In this document: positions 39,691 to 48,157 of the stretch, piece after piece
Numbering within the stretch: position 1 is the stretch's first letter
Layout: every line of letters begins with the position of its first letter
DNA from: Actinomycetota bacterium
GTDB lineage: Bacteria; Actinomycetota; Thermoleophilia; Solirubrobacterales; 70-9
Reading direction: 5' to 3'
Assembly: GCA_018268575.1 (NCBI GenBank)
Contig: JAFDWF010000029.1
Coordinates: 1-60,995 of the forward strand
DNA length: 60,995 nt
Translations under genes and position numbers: made by a program
The notes under the pieces: generated by a model
The model's input: the letters and a program-made list of their open reading frames with translations, nothing else
What the model was told of the DNA's origin: nothing
Databases searched by the model: none

Positions 39691-40039
39691 CCAGCTCACG
39701 TTGGTTATCCGGGGCGATCTCTGCATCGAGGACGTGCCTGGCGCCACGCGCCGCTGGGCACCGTACCGTCGCACCCGTCCAGTCAAGAGTGTTTGCTCGA
39801 ATATTTAGTACAAATTCGTACCTTTATCAATCTGCGATAGTTCGCATTGCTTTCTCAATCTGAGGCCAACCGACAATCGGTCGGTCTCGATCGATTGCCC
39901 CTCCCAGACAGACAAGTGAGGTCGCCGATCACGCGTCGGGTGTGCGCTCCTAACGCCCGAGAGCGGGGCTTATGTAACCGCCGCGTGCAAAGTGGTGCCG
40001 CCGCTTGGCGTTGCCGGGTCCGCTGCCGGGTCCGCCAGC
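39691..40039. other. Intergenic region with AT-rich promoter patch
   Basis: No gene seen. 39790-39860 is strikingly AT-rich for this genome and holds the CHAP-gene promoter on the minus strand. The rest, up to the ABC ATPase relic at 40040, has only short unconvincing frames. Confidence 0.5.
39802..39830 (-). promoter_or_regulatory. Sigma-A-like promoter of the CHAP gene
   Basis: On the minus strand -35 TTGATA (39830-39825), 17-bp spacer and -10 TAAATA (39807-39802). The spacer holds GTAC-GAATTT-GTAC, a possible regulator site. Transcription would start near 39795, giving a leader of 70-105 nt. Confidence 0.6.
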
Positions 40040-40640
40040 GCGCTACCGAGCCTGACCCTGCGATGGGAGGGCGTGGCACAAGGTGGTGGGCCGACCGCTT
40101 ACGGCTTCCTCGGCCACAACGGCGCCAGCAAGACCACGCTGATACGGATGTTGCTGGGACCCACCGCGGCCAGCGCGGACAATGTTTCGCCCCTGCCTGC
40201 CGGTGCCCGCCCGACGAGCCGAGGCACTCTCACGGATCGGTACCACCATCGAGGAGCCCGTCCTCCCACCCGCACCGGAGCGGCAGGGACAAAAGTTCCC
40301 GCAGCCGTCCGCGGACCCGAGCCCGCGGACGGATCAACGATGTGCTCGCACGCGTCGACCTCGTGACGCGCTCCGGCGATCGCGTCGGGACCTGCTCGCT
40401 GGGACGCGACAACGGTTGGGATCGCCCGCTGTCTTTCTCTCCGACTCGCAGCTGTTGGTCCTCGACGAGCCTGATGGACGGTCTGGACCCGGCGGGCTGC
40501 TCGGCCTGCGGTTGATGATCCGCGCGATGGTCGAGGAAGAGGGGCGCACCGTGTTCATCTCCTCACACCTCCTTGACGAGATCGAGAAGACCCACGACGG
40601 AGCGGTGATCATCGACGACGGGCTGCCCGATGGACGCCTA
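40040..40640 (+). pseudogene. ABC transporter ATPase pseudogene
   Basis: Pieces of one ABC-2-type ATP-binding subunit follow in order but in different frames: AYGFLGHNGASKTTLIRMLL at about 40095-40155 (Walker A, with GASKTT instead of GAGKTT), a middle RARVDLVTRSGDRVGTCSLG-like signature region at about 40340-40410, then VFLSDSQLLVLDEPDG (Walker B) at about 40425, and RTVFISSHLLDEIEKTHDGA (switch His region) at about 40545-40605. At least two frameshifts and damaged signature residues show it is dead. No partner permease remains. It abuts the polysaccharide cluster. Confidence 0.75.
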
Positions 40641-40658
40641 ATCGGCGCGTGCGACTCC

Positions 40659-42680
40659 TCAGCTGCCCGTGGAGATTTCGGCGGCACTCGTCGGATCGCG
40701 GTAGACCTCTTCCAGGGCCGCCCGATTCGATGCGAGCAACTTGAGGCTCCGGTCGCGCGGATTGAGGACCGCCGCGTGGCCGTAGGCGACCTGTGCCGCG
40801 TCGAGGGCTCCATGCCGCGTGAGGAGATCGCCGAGGAGCGCCCAGCTGACGTAGTTGTGGGGCTCGCGTTCGATCGCTTCGAGGAGGGAGCGCTTCGCGG
40901 AGGCGTAGGCGTGGAGGCGGGCGAACGAGGCGGCTCGCAGGTAGTAGCCCTGGACGGAGTCGGGGTTGAGCGAGAGCGATTCGTTCGTCGCCTCGAGCGC
41001 TGCGGACGGGCTTGAGCCGAGCTCCCGCTGCGCCACCGAGCGGAGGTGTTCCGCCAGGGTCGGTCGGCCGACGAACAGGATCGCGAGGCCGCCGAGGATC
41101 AGGACGAAGAGGAGAGCGAGCGTCGGCACGGGACGCAGGCCGGCCCTACCCGCGGGCTCTGGGGAGCGGGGCCGCAGGAGAAGCGCGGCGGCGCCGAGGG
41201 CGATCCCGGTCAGCCCCGGGATCAGGTGGAGCCAGTCGACGCTCGTCTGCGCCAGCCAGACGCCGAACGTGCCGAGGGCCGCGACGGTGACGCCGATCTC
41301 CTCCGGTACCGCCCGTGAGACCGCCGCCCACCGCCAGGCGCCGAGGAAGACCGCGCCGAGGAAGGAGCCGAGCAGGACAGCGCCGACCAGCCCCGTCTCC
41401 CCGAGCGTCTGCAGCTCGATGCTGTGGGCCTGGCGCACGTCCTCGTCGGTCCTGCGTTCCAGGTAGTAGGTGCGGTCGAAGTTCCCCGCCCCCAGCCCGT
41501 CGAGCGGATGTGCCGTGAACTGGTTCCAGGCGATCCGCCAGTAGTCGTAGCGGTTGCCGCCGCCCGAGGTGAAGCGCGAGGCGCCGTTCACGGTCGGTTC
41601 CAGCTTGGTGAAGGATTCGTACTGGGTGGAGATGCGGCCGACCGGGTCCTTCGCCGCGACCAGGCCGGCGACCACCGCGACCACCAGCAGCGCCGCCAGG
41701 ACCGCGGCCGAGACGCGCGAGGGCAGCGCCCCGCCGTCCGGCCGACGGCCGTTCAGAGAATCAACCCCCCAGGTGGCCAGGCCCCAGAGTAGCCCGGCGC
41801 CGGCGGCGACCAGCAGGGCGGTGACGATGCCGTGCCGGATCGTGTCCTCGGCCGGGTTGGCGATCGGGTTCGGCAGCGCCTGGGTGACATCGGTCAACGG
41901 CCCCCAGGCGAGCGCCACCGCGGCGACGACCACGATCAGCACCCACGCCCGCCGGTTGCGCCCGGGCAGAGCGGTCAACAGCAGCAGGGCGGAAACCGCG
42001 AAGGCGAACAGGGTCCCCCGCGAATCCGTCAGCACGACCAGCGAGGCAAGCAGGGTCGCGGCGCCGGCGGCCACCCCGGCGCCGAGCGGCCGACGGAGCC
42101 TCTCCGCGACCGCGATCAACGGCCAGAAGCCGAGCAGGAAGTAGCCGCCGAGCCCGTTCACGTAGCCGAGCGGTTCCGCCAGCCGGGTGCCACTGAACTG
42201 TCCCTGGCCATCGCTGCCCAGAAGGCGCACGACCTCGTAGCCGGCAACCCCCAGCACGCCCGCCGTGGCGCCGGCCAACAGGACCTCGGCATCGCGCCGG
42301 TCGGCGACCAGGAGAAGGAGGACGAGAAGGTAGACGCCGTAGGTGATCCACCGGTCTCCTTCGGTCAAGGCCCGGTCCCCGGACTCCGCCCAACCCATCG
42401 AGATCAGACACCAGACGCCGAAGCCCAGGAGCCCGAGGACGGCCGCGGCCCGGACCCCGGACGGCACGGCCTGCCGGGCGAACAGCAGCGCGATCGCGAC
42501 GACCGTCAGGCCGATGCCGATCGGCCCCCAGACCGAGAGGTCGAAGTAGCCGAAGAACGCCGGACTGATCCCACAGCCCAGCCCGCCGAGCAGCAGCAGC
42601 ACCTGGCGGGGACGCGCCGGCAGCCGCAGCTCCGCGCCCGCGTCCGGCCCGCTCAGGAATCGTGGGAGAGCGATGTCCAT
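40659..42680 (-). CDS. O-antigen ligase/polymerase-like membrane protein with TPR tail
   Basis: A 673-residue protein. Residues about 25-520 hold 11-13 membrane segments of the Wzy/WaaL family, with LVVLTDSRGTLFAFAVSALL, and the periplasmic-loop block HPLDGLGAGNFDRTYYLERR followed by QAHSIELQTLGETGLVGAVL, which is the diagnostic G-x-G-x-F then H-x-x-x-x-x-x-GxxG pattern. Residues about 570-660 form two TPR units (ALEATNESLSLNPDSVQGYY; LLGDLLTRHGALDAAQVAYG). It likely joins or polymerises lipid-linked glycans on the outer face of the membrane. ATG 42680 overlaps the end of the sugar-transferase gene by 28 bp, so both are in one leftward operon (44676-40659). Confidence 0.85.
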   Translation of the reverse strand: MDIALPRFLSGPDAGAELRLPARPRQVLLLLGGLGCGISPAFFGYFDLSVWGPIGIGLTVVAIALLFARQAVPSGVRAAAVLGLLGFGVWCLISMGWAESGDRALTEGDRWITYGVYLLVLLLLVADRRDAEVLLAGATAGVLGVAGYEVVRLLGSDGQGQFSGTRLAEPLGYVNGLGGYFLLGFWPLIAVAERLRRPLGAGVAAGAATLLASLVVLTDSRGTLFAFAVSALLLLTALPGRNRRAWVLIVVVAAVALAWGPLTDVTQALPNPIANPAEDTIRHGIVTALLVAAGAGLLWGLATWGVDSLNGRRPDGGALPSRVSAAVLAALLVVAVVAGLVAAKDPVGRISTQYESFTKLEPTVNGASRFTSGGGNRYDYWRIAWNQFTAHPLDGLGAGNFDRTYYLERRTDEDVRQAHSIELQTLGETGLVGAVLLGSFLGAVFLGAWRWAAVSRAVPEEIGVTVAALGTFGVWLAQTSVDWLHLIPGLTGIALGAAALLLRPRSPEPAGRAGLRPVPTLALLFVLILGGLAILFVGRPTLAEHLRSVAQRELGSSPSAALEATNESLSLNPDSVQGYYLRAASFARLHAYASAKRSLLEAIEREPHNYVSWALLGDLLTRHGALDAAQVAYGHAAVLNPRDRSLKLLASNRAALEEVYRDPTSAAEISTGS

Positions 42681-43675
42681 CCGGGGCTCTCGGCGATCAT
42701 GATCGTCGCGACCGCGAGGAGGAGCGCCGCGCAGCCGATCACGGCGAGGGCGACCCCACCGAGCCGGGTGGCCTCGATCGCGAAGCCACAGAGGCAGGCC
42801 TGGGCACCGGCCAGAGTCGCCGCGACCGCACGCGGCGTCTTCAGGAAGGCGAGCAGGCGATGGGAGGTGTGATCCGTCCCGCCGGTCAGCAGCGGCACCC
42901 CGCGGCGGCGGCGCGAGATCATCACCAAGACCGTGTCGAAGATCGGCAGCCCGGCGAGCAGCGCCGCCGCCACCAGGGTCTCCCAGCCCGACAGTCGGCC
43001 CATCGGCACCGCCATCAGCCCGCCGGCGACGAGGAATCCGATCGGCATGCTGCCGCCGTCGCCGAGGAAGATGCGCGAGGGCCGCGCCAAGTTGAAGCGC
43101 AGGAACCCGACCAGCGAGCCCGCGAGCGCGGCGGTCAGCACGGCGAGGGCGGTGTCGCCACCGATCACCGCCAGCGCCGCCACGGCGCCAGCCGAGACCG
43201 CGGCGACCGAGGCGGCAGCGCCGTCGAGGTTGTCCATCAGGTTGAAGGCATTGACCAGCGCCATCACCCAGAAGGCGGTGAGCACGAGGTTCAGCGCGCC
43301 GAGATTGAAGACCGACCAGCCGAGCCCCTCGGTCCAGAGAAACCATCCCGTCCCCGCCTCCACGGCGAGCCGCAGCCAGGGCGAGAGGTTGACGCGGTCG
43401 TCGATCGCCCCGACCGCGGCGAGAAAGATCGCGCCGGCGACCAGCGGCCAGTAGTGGCTCAGCAACCCATCGCCCACCAGCACCGCCGCCGGCAACGCGG
43501 CGACGAGCACCGCCGCCCCGCCCAGGTAGGGCGTCGGCCGGAGGTGGGCCTTGTATCCCTTCGGCCGGTCGAGGAACCCGGTGCGGCGGGCGACCCGGAT
43601 GGAGCCGGGGACGGTGAGGAAGACGAGCAGCGCAGGCAAGGTCAGGGCCAGCCCCACCCGCAAGGCTTCGGGCAC
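42653..43675 (-). CDS. Polyprenyl-phosphate sugar-1-phosphate transferase (MraY/WecA family)
   Basis: A 340-residue membrane protein with about 10 helices that starts glycan assembly by moving a sugar phosphate from a nucleotide sugar to undecaprenyl phosphate at the inner membrane face. Motifs: HLRPTPYLGGAAVLVAALPA, AAVGAIDDRVNLSPW (DD), ALVNAFNLMDNLDGAAA (NAFN-x-x-D-x-x-DG catalytic block), FLGDGGSMPIGFLVAG, and the loop TDHTSHRLL with the HxxH of this family. GTG 43675 shares a base with the stop of the upstream epimerase (TAGTG), showing co-translation. Confidence 0.92.
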   Translation of the reverse strand: MPEALRVGLALTLPALLVFLTVPGSIRVARRTGFLDRPKGYKAHLRPTPYLGGAAVLVAALPAAVLVGDGLLSHYWPLVAGAIFLAAVGAIDDRVNLSPWLRLAVEAGTGWFLWTEGLGWSVFNLGALNLVLTAFWVMALVNAFNLMDNLDGAAASVAAVSAGAVAALAVIGGDTALAVLTAALAGSLVGFLRFNLARPSRIFLGDGGSMPIGFLVAGGLMAVPMGRLSGWETLVAAALLAGLPIFDTVLVMISRRRRGVPLLTGGTDHTSHRLLAFLKTPRAVAATLAGAQACLCGFAIEATRLGGVALAVIGCAALLLAVATIMIAESPGWTSLSHDS

Positions 43676-44676
43676 TAGGCGACCTCGTTTAGATCTGCCG
43701 GGACGGCCGCCGCCGCCGTCGCGGAGTTGTAGGCGATCACGTCGTCGATCATCTCGTCGATCGTGACGCGGGGCGACCAGCCGGCGATCCGGGCGATCAG
43801 GGACAGGTCGGGGTGGCGGCAACCGATCTCTTCGAAGCCGTCGGCGTAGGCCTCGTCGTAGGGGACCATGACGATCTCCGAGTCGGAGCCGGTCCGCTCG
43901 ATCACCCGGCGGGCGAGGTCGGCGATCGAGATCTGGTGCGGGGAGCCGATGTTGAAGGTCTTGCCCGTGGCCGCCGCCTCGTCGCAGAGTCGTAGCACCG
44001 CCTCGGTCACGTCCCTGACGTGGGTGAAGCATCGCGTCTGGCTGCCGTCGCCGTAGACCGTGAGCGGCGCCCCGACCAGAGCCTGCTGCACGAACCGCGG
44101 CATCACCATGCCGTAGGCGCCCGTCTGCCGCGGGCCGACGGTGTTGAAGAAGCGGACGGTGATCGTCTCGGCCTGACACTCGCTCGCGTAAGCGTTTGCC
44201 AGCACCTCGGAGAAGGCCTTCGCCATCGAGTAGGCCCAGCGCGAGGTCGAGGTCGGGCCGAGGATCCGGTCGGAGTCCTCCCCCAACAGGGCGCCGCTGC
44301 TCTTGCCGTAGATCTCCGACGAGGAGGCGACCAGCACCTTGCCCCCGTGCTTGACCACCGAGGAGATCACCACGTCGCTGCCGCGCACGTTCCGCAGCAG
44401 CGAGTCGAGCGGCTGCTCGAGGATCAGCTGGACGCCGACCGCCGCCGCGAGGTGCAGGCAGACATCGGTGGCGGCGGTGCAGGAGTCGACCAGCTCGGCG
44501 TCGAGGATCGACCCTTCGACGAACTCCACCGAACCCGTCGCCAGCGCCTCCTTCAGGTTCTCGAGCCGGCCGGTACTGAGGTCGTCGAGCACCACGACTT
44601 CATCCCCGCGGGCGAGGAGCGCATCGGTCAGATGCGATCCGATGAATCCCGCTCCCCCCGTGACCAGGTATCTCAC
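43675..44676 (-). CDS. NAD-dependent sugar epimerase/dehydratase (GDP- or UDP-sugar type)
   Basis: The 333-residue cytosolic SDR-family protein makes a nucleotide sugar for the cluster. It has VRYLVTGGAGFIGSHLTDAL (Rossmann GxxGxxG), VEGSILDAELVD, the catalytic SSSEIYG followed by RWAYSMAKAFSEVLA (Y-x-x-x-K), VRFFNTVGPRQTGAYGMVMP and QTRCFTHVRDVTEAVLRLCD. The W-A-Y-S-M-A-K form and HVRDV are common in UDP-glucuronate decarboxylase/epimerase relatives; exact substrate uncertain. GTG at 44676 follows GGAGGGGGA at 5 nt; the ATG at 44721 is rejected. It is divergent from the fused glycosyltransferase at 44758. Confidence 0.92.
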   Translation of the reverse strand: MRYLVTGGAGFIGSHLTDALLARGDEVVVLDDLSTGRLENLKEALATGSVEFVEGSILDAELVDSCTAATDVCLHLAAAVGVQLILEQPLDSLLRNVRGSDVVISSVVKHGGKVLVASSSEIYGKSSGALLGEDSDRILGPTSTSRWAYSMAKAFSEVLANAYASECQAETITVRFFNTVGPRQTGAYGMVMPRFVQQALVGAPLTVYGDGSQTRCFTHVRDVTEAVLRLCDEAAATGKTFNIGSPHQISIADLARRVIERTGSDSEIVMVPYDEAYADGFEEIGCRHPDLSLIARIAGWSPRVTIDEMIDDVIAYNSATAAAAVPADLNEVA

Positions 44677-44757
44677 AGCTCCCCCTCCGTAATCCTCGGA
44701 CACACTACGGTCGGTCCCCATCCTCGGCTTTGGTCGGGGGCGGTCATAATATTCTCA

Positions 44758-46767
44758 ATGCCGACCGACGAATCCTCGGTCCGCGTTCTGCGGGTGATCG
44801 CGAGGATGAACCTCGGTGGCCCCGCCCACCATGTCGCTCTGCTCAGCGCAGGTCTCGACCCCGAGCGTTACGAGACGCTTCTGGTCACCGGCCGGGTCGG
44901 TCCGGGTGAGAAAGAGCACGAGTACCAGGATCTACGCATTCGGCGTCTCGATCCACTCGGACCGGAGATTCGTCCAGTCCGGGATCTGCAGGCCCTGATC
45001 GCGCTGGTCCGCCTGATCCACGCCTATCGGCCGGCGATCGTCCATACCCACACCGCCAAGGCGGGGATGCTGGGACGCACCGCGGCGCTGCTCAGCAGGC
45101 CGCGACCGATCGTCGTCCACACCTACCACGGGCACGTGCTGCGGGGCTATTTCGGCCCGCTGAAGACCCGGGTCTTCACCCGGATCGAGCAGCTGCTCGC
45201 GCGCTCGAGCGATCGCCTGATCGGGGTCAGCGAGGCCACCGTCGCCGACCTCGTCGAGCTCGAAGTGGCGCCGCGCTCGAAGTTCGAGGTGGTACCGCTC
45301 GGCCTCGATCTCGAGCCTTTTCTCGCGCTGACACCTGAGCCGGACGCCGAGGCGCGGGCACGACTGGGCGTCGGGCCCGACGAGATGCTCCTCACCTTCA
45401 CCGGCCGGCTGGCGCCGATCAAGCGGGCCGACCTGATGCTGTGCGCGGTCGCCCGGGCGCGGGCCGAAGGCGCGCCGGTGCGGGTCGCCGTCGTCGGCGA
45501 CGGCGTGATCCGCCCGGAGCTGGAAGCGCGCGCCGCGGAGCTGGGCTGCGCGGACGCGGTCGACTTCCTCGGCTACCGGACCGACCTGCCGCGCATCCTC
45601 GCCGCCGCCGACGCGGCGCTCCTCACCTCCGACAACGAGGGCACCCCGGTCGCCTTGATCGAGGCGGCGGCCGCCGCCCGACCGGCGGTGGCGACCGACG
45701 TCGGTGGCGTCGCCGACATCGTCGTCGCCCGCAGCGGTCGGCTCGCCGCGGCGGGCGACGAGGCGGGCCTCGCGCGGGCGATCGGCGAGCTCGCCGCCGA
45801 CCCCGCGGCGCGCCTCGCGATGGGAGCCCGGGCCCGGGCCCACGTGCGCGAGCGGTTCTCGGCCGGGCGACTCCTGGACGACATCGAACGGCTCTACTCG
45901 GAGCTGGCGGCGAGCCCCGGACGAAACCTCGACCCGGCGACGGTCGCCGACTTCGGCCGCGAGTGGACGAGCTTCGACCAGGCGCCGGTGCCGACGGCCG
46001 AGCTCGAGGCCCGCTTCGAGGAGTACTTCGGCCTCTTCCCCTGGGAGCAGCTGGCGGCCGACAGCGTCGGCTTCGACCTCGGCTGCGGCAGCGGGCGCTG
46101 GGCGCGATTCGTGGCGCCCCGGGTCGGGACCCTGCATTGCCTCGACGCCGACGCGGGAGCGATCGCCGTCGCCGGGCGAAACCTCCGCGAGCAGCCGAAC
46201 TGCCGCTTCCAGGTCGCCTCGGTCGACGCGATGCCGCTGCCGCCGGAATCGATGGACTTCGGCTACGCCCTCGGCGTCCTCCACCACCTCCCGGACCCGG
46301 CCGCCGGGCTTCGCTCCTGCGTCAGCCGGCTGAAACCGGGCGCGCCGTTCCTGCTCTACCTCTACTACGCGCTCGACGGGCGGCCAGCCTGGTTCCGGGC
46401 CCTCTGGCGTGCCACCGATCTCGCCCGTCGGGGGGTCAGCCGGCTGCCCCATCGGGCCAAGCTCGGGCTGACCGGGGCGATCGCCATGCTCGCCTACCTG
46501 CCGCTGGCCCGGCTCTCCCTGCTGCTCGAGAAGACCGGTCGCGACGTCGACGGGATGCCGCTGTCCACCTACCGGCGGGCGGGCTTCTACGCGATGCGGA
46601 ACGACTCGCTCGATCGCTTCGGGACGCGGATCGAGCACCGGTTCAGCGCCGCCGAGGTGCGGGCGATGATGGAGGCGGCCGGGCTCGAGCGGGTCGAGAT
46701 CCAGACCGGGCCGCCCTACTGGTGCGCGCTCGGCTACCGGCGGGCGGCCGATGACGCCGGGCGCTGA
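44758..46767 (+). CDS. Glycosyltransferase (GT4)-methyltransferase fusion
   Basis: A 669-residue protein. Residues about 8-385 are a retaining GT4 transferase: ARMNLGGPAHHVALLSAGLD, HTHTAKAGMLGRTAALLSRP, HTYHGHVLRGYFGPLKTRVF, FTGRLAPIKRADLMLCAVAR and the E-x7-E region NEGTPVALIEAAAAARPAVA. Residues about 400-660 are a class I SAM methyltransferase: FGREWTSFDQAP, VGFDLGCGSGRWARFVAPRV, DAMPLPPESMDFGYALGVLH, LKPGAPFLLYLYYALDG. It probably adds a sugar and methylates it, or caps the chain, at the cytoplasmic membrane. TAATAT 6 bp before the ATG suggests a leaderless mRNA. It overlaps the flippase gene by 17 bp. Confidence 0.9.
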   Translation: MPTDESSVRVLRVIARMNLGGPAHHVALLSAGLDPERYETLLVTGRVGPGEKEHEYQDLRIRRLDPLGPEIRPVRDLQALIALVRLIHAYRPAIVHTHTAKAGMLGRTAALLSRPRPIVVHTYHGHVLRGYFGPLKTRVFTRIEQLLARSSDRLIGVSEATVADLVELEVAPRSKFEVVPLGLDLEPFLALTPEPDAEARARLGVGPDEMLLTFTGRLAPIKRADLMLCAVARARAEGAPVRVAVVGDGVIRPELEARAAELGCADAVDFLGYRTDLPRILAAADAALLTSDNEGTPVALIEAAAAARPAVATDVGGVADIVVARSGRLAAAGDEAGLARAIGELAADPAARLAMGARARAHVRERFSAGRLLDDIERLYSELAASPGRNLDPATVADFGREWTSFDQAPVPTAELEARFEEYFGLFPWEQLAADSVGFDLGCGSGRWARFVAPRVGTLHCLDADAGAIAVAGRNLREQPNCRFQVASVDAMPLPPESMDFGYALGVLHHLPDPAAGLRSCVSRLKPGAPFLLYLYYALDGRPAWFRALWRATDLARRGVSRLPHRAKLGLTGAIAMLAYLPLARLSLLLEKTGRDVDGMPLSTYRRAGFYAMRNDSLDRFGTRIEHRFSAAEVRAMMEAAGLERVEIQTGPPYWCALGYRRAADDAGR

Positions 46768-48154
46768 CGCCGAGGTGGAGAGGACGGACGACGAGGTCGG
46801 CCGCCCTGGGGTACCGGTGTCTCTCGACGAGCCCGAGGCGCTGGTCTCCTCGCTCGAAGGCGGCGGGCGCCTGCTCGGCTTCAGGGTCCTGCAGTACGTC
46901 TTCCTGTTCAGCCTGAACCTGGTCGCGACGCGGGCGCTCGGGCCGACCGGCCGCGGCCAGTACGCGCTGGCGTTGAACCTGGCGACGATCATCTGGGTGC
47001 TCTCCCACCTCTCGGTCGAGCAGTCGATCGCGCGCCTCCTCGCCCGCGACGAAGCCGGGCCATTGGAGCTCAGCCGGCTCGGCTCCTTCTTCACCCTGAC
47101 CCTCGGCCTCCCGGGGGTGGCGATGGCCATCGCGATCGGTCTGCCGTTGCGCCACGAGCTGCTCGGCGGTGCCGCCCCGGAGACCGTCGTGCTGGCCGCC
47201 GCGACCATCCCCTTCACCCTCGCCGGCCAGCTCGCCACGGCGCTCCTCCTGCGGCTCGGCGTGCTTCGTCCCTACGGCTGGATCATCGCCCTCGGCGCCC
47301 TGCTGCAGCTCGGCATCGTGGCCGTGGTCGAGATCGGCCCCGGCCTCTCCCCCGAGGCGGCGATGGCGGCGGCGCTGGCCGCGATCGCCGCCACCGCGAT
47401 CGCCCTGGTCGTCGTCCTGCGCCGGCGGCTCGGCCCGGGGGCGCTGGCACCGCTCGCGAGTCGGCGGCTGATCGGTGCCGCCCTGCATGTCGGGATCCGG
47501 CTGCAGCCCGCCTCGATCGCCCTCTGGCTGAACCTGAAAATCGATCTGCTCCTCGTCGGCCTGCTGGTCAGCGCCCATCAGGCGGGCCTCTACTCGCTCT
47601 CGGCGAGCCTCGCCGACGTCGTCTTCGTCGGCATCTCGACGATCGGCCTGGCCGCGCTGGAGCGCCAGACCGCGGCGGAGACGAGCGCCGCGGTCGCCTT
47701 CACCAGTCGGTTCATCGGCCAGAACCTGTTCCTCGCCTCCCTCCTCGCGATCGCCGGCGCGGCCGTCGCCTACCCGTTCATCGTCTTCGTCTACGGCTCG
47801 GCCTGGGAGGGGAGCGTGCTGCCGTTCGCGCTGCTGATGCCGGCGGTGATCGCCCTCGCGGTCGAGGGCCCGGCCCGCGACATGCTGATGCGGCTGGCGC
47901 CGCCGCTGTCGATCTCGGCCGCCTCGACGGTCGCCGTCCTCCTCAACGTCGCCCTCAACCTGGCGCTCGTGCCCGCGGTCGGGATCGCGGGCGCCTCGAT
48001 AGCTTCCGTCCTCTCCTACTGGGTGGCGGGCGCGCTGATGCTGGCCCTGCTCTCCCGCTACGGAGGAGTGCCGATGAAGGAAACCGTCCAGTCACCTCGT
48101 CCCGCCGAGCTCCTCGCCATCCTCCGGCGACGCCGTCCGGCGCTGCCCGGATAG
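46751..48154 (+). CDS. Polysaccharide flippase (Wzx/MATE-like oligosaccharidyl-lipid exporter)
   Basis: A 467-residue membrane protein with about 12-14 helices after a 30-residue acidic N-terminus. YVFLFSLNLVATRALGPTGR, GQYALALNLATIIWVLSHLS and IRLQPASIALWLNLKIDLLL with LVSAHQAGLYSLSASLADVV are typical of Wzx flippases of the MVF/MOP group, which turn undecaprenyl-linked repeat units to the outside. The start overlaps the end of the fused transferase gene and the next gene begins 3 bp later, so this is a tight operon. Confidence 0.9.
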   Translation: MTPGADAEVERTDDEVGRPGVPVSLDEPEALVSSLEGGGRLLGFRVLQYVFLFSLNLVATRALGPTGRGQYALALNLATIIWVLSHLSVEQSIARLLARDEAGPLELSRLGSFFTLTLGLPGVAMAIAIGLPLRHELLGGAAPETVVLAAATIPFTLAGQLATALLLRLGVLRPYGWIIALGALLQLGIVAVVEIGPGLSPEAAMAAALAAIAATAIALVVVLRRRLGPGALAPLASRRLIGAALHVGIRLQPASIALWLNLKIDLLLVGLLVSAHQAGLYSLSASLADVVFVGISTIGLAALERQTAAETSAAVAFTSRFIGQNLFLASLLAIAGAAVAYPFIVFVYGSAWEGSVLPFALLMPAVIALAVEGPARDMLMRLAPPLSISAASTVAVLLNVALNLALVPAVGIAGASIASVLSYWVAGALMLALLSRYGGVPMKETVQSPRPAELLAILRRRRPALPG

Positions 48155-48157
48155 CCG

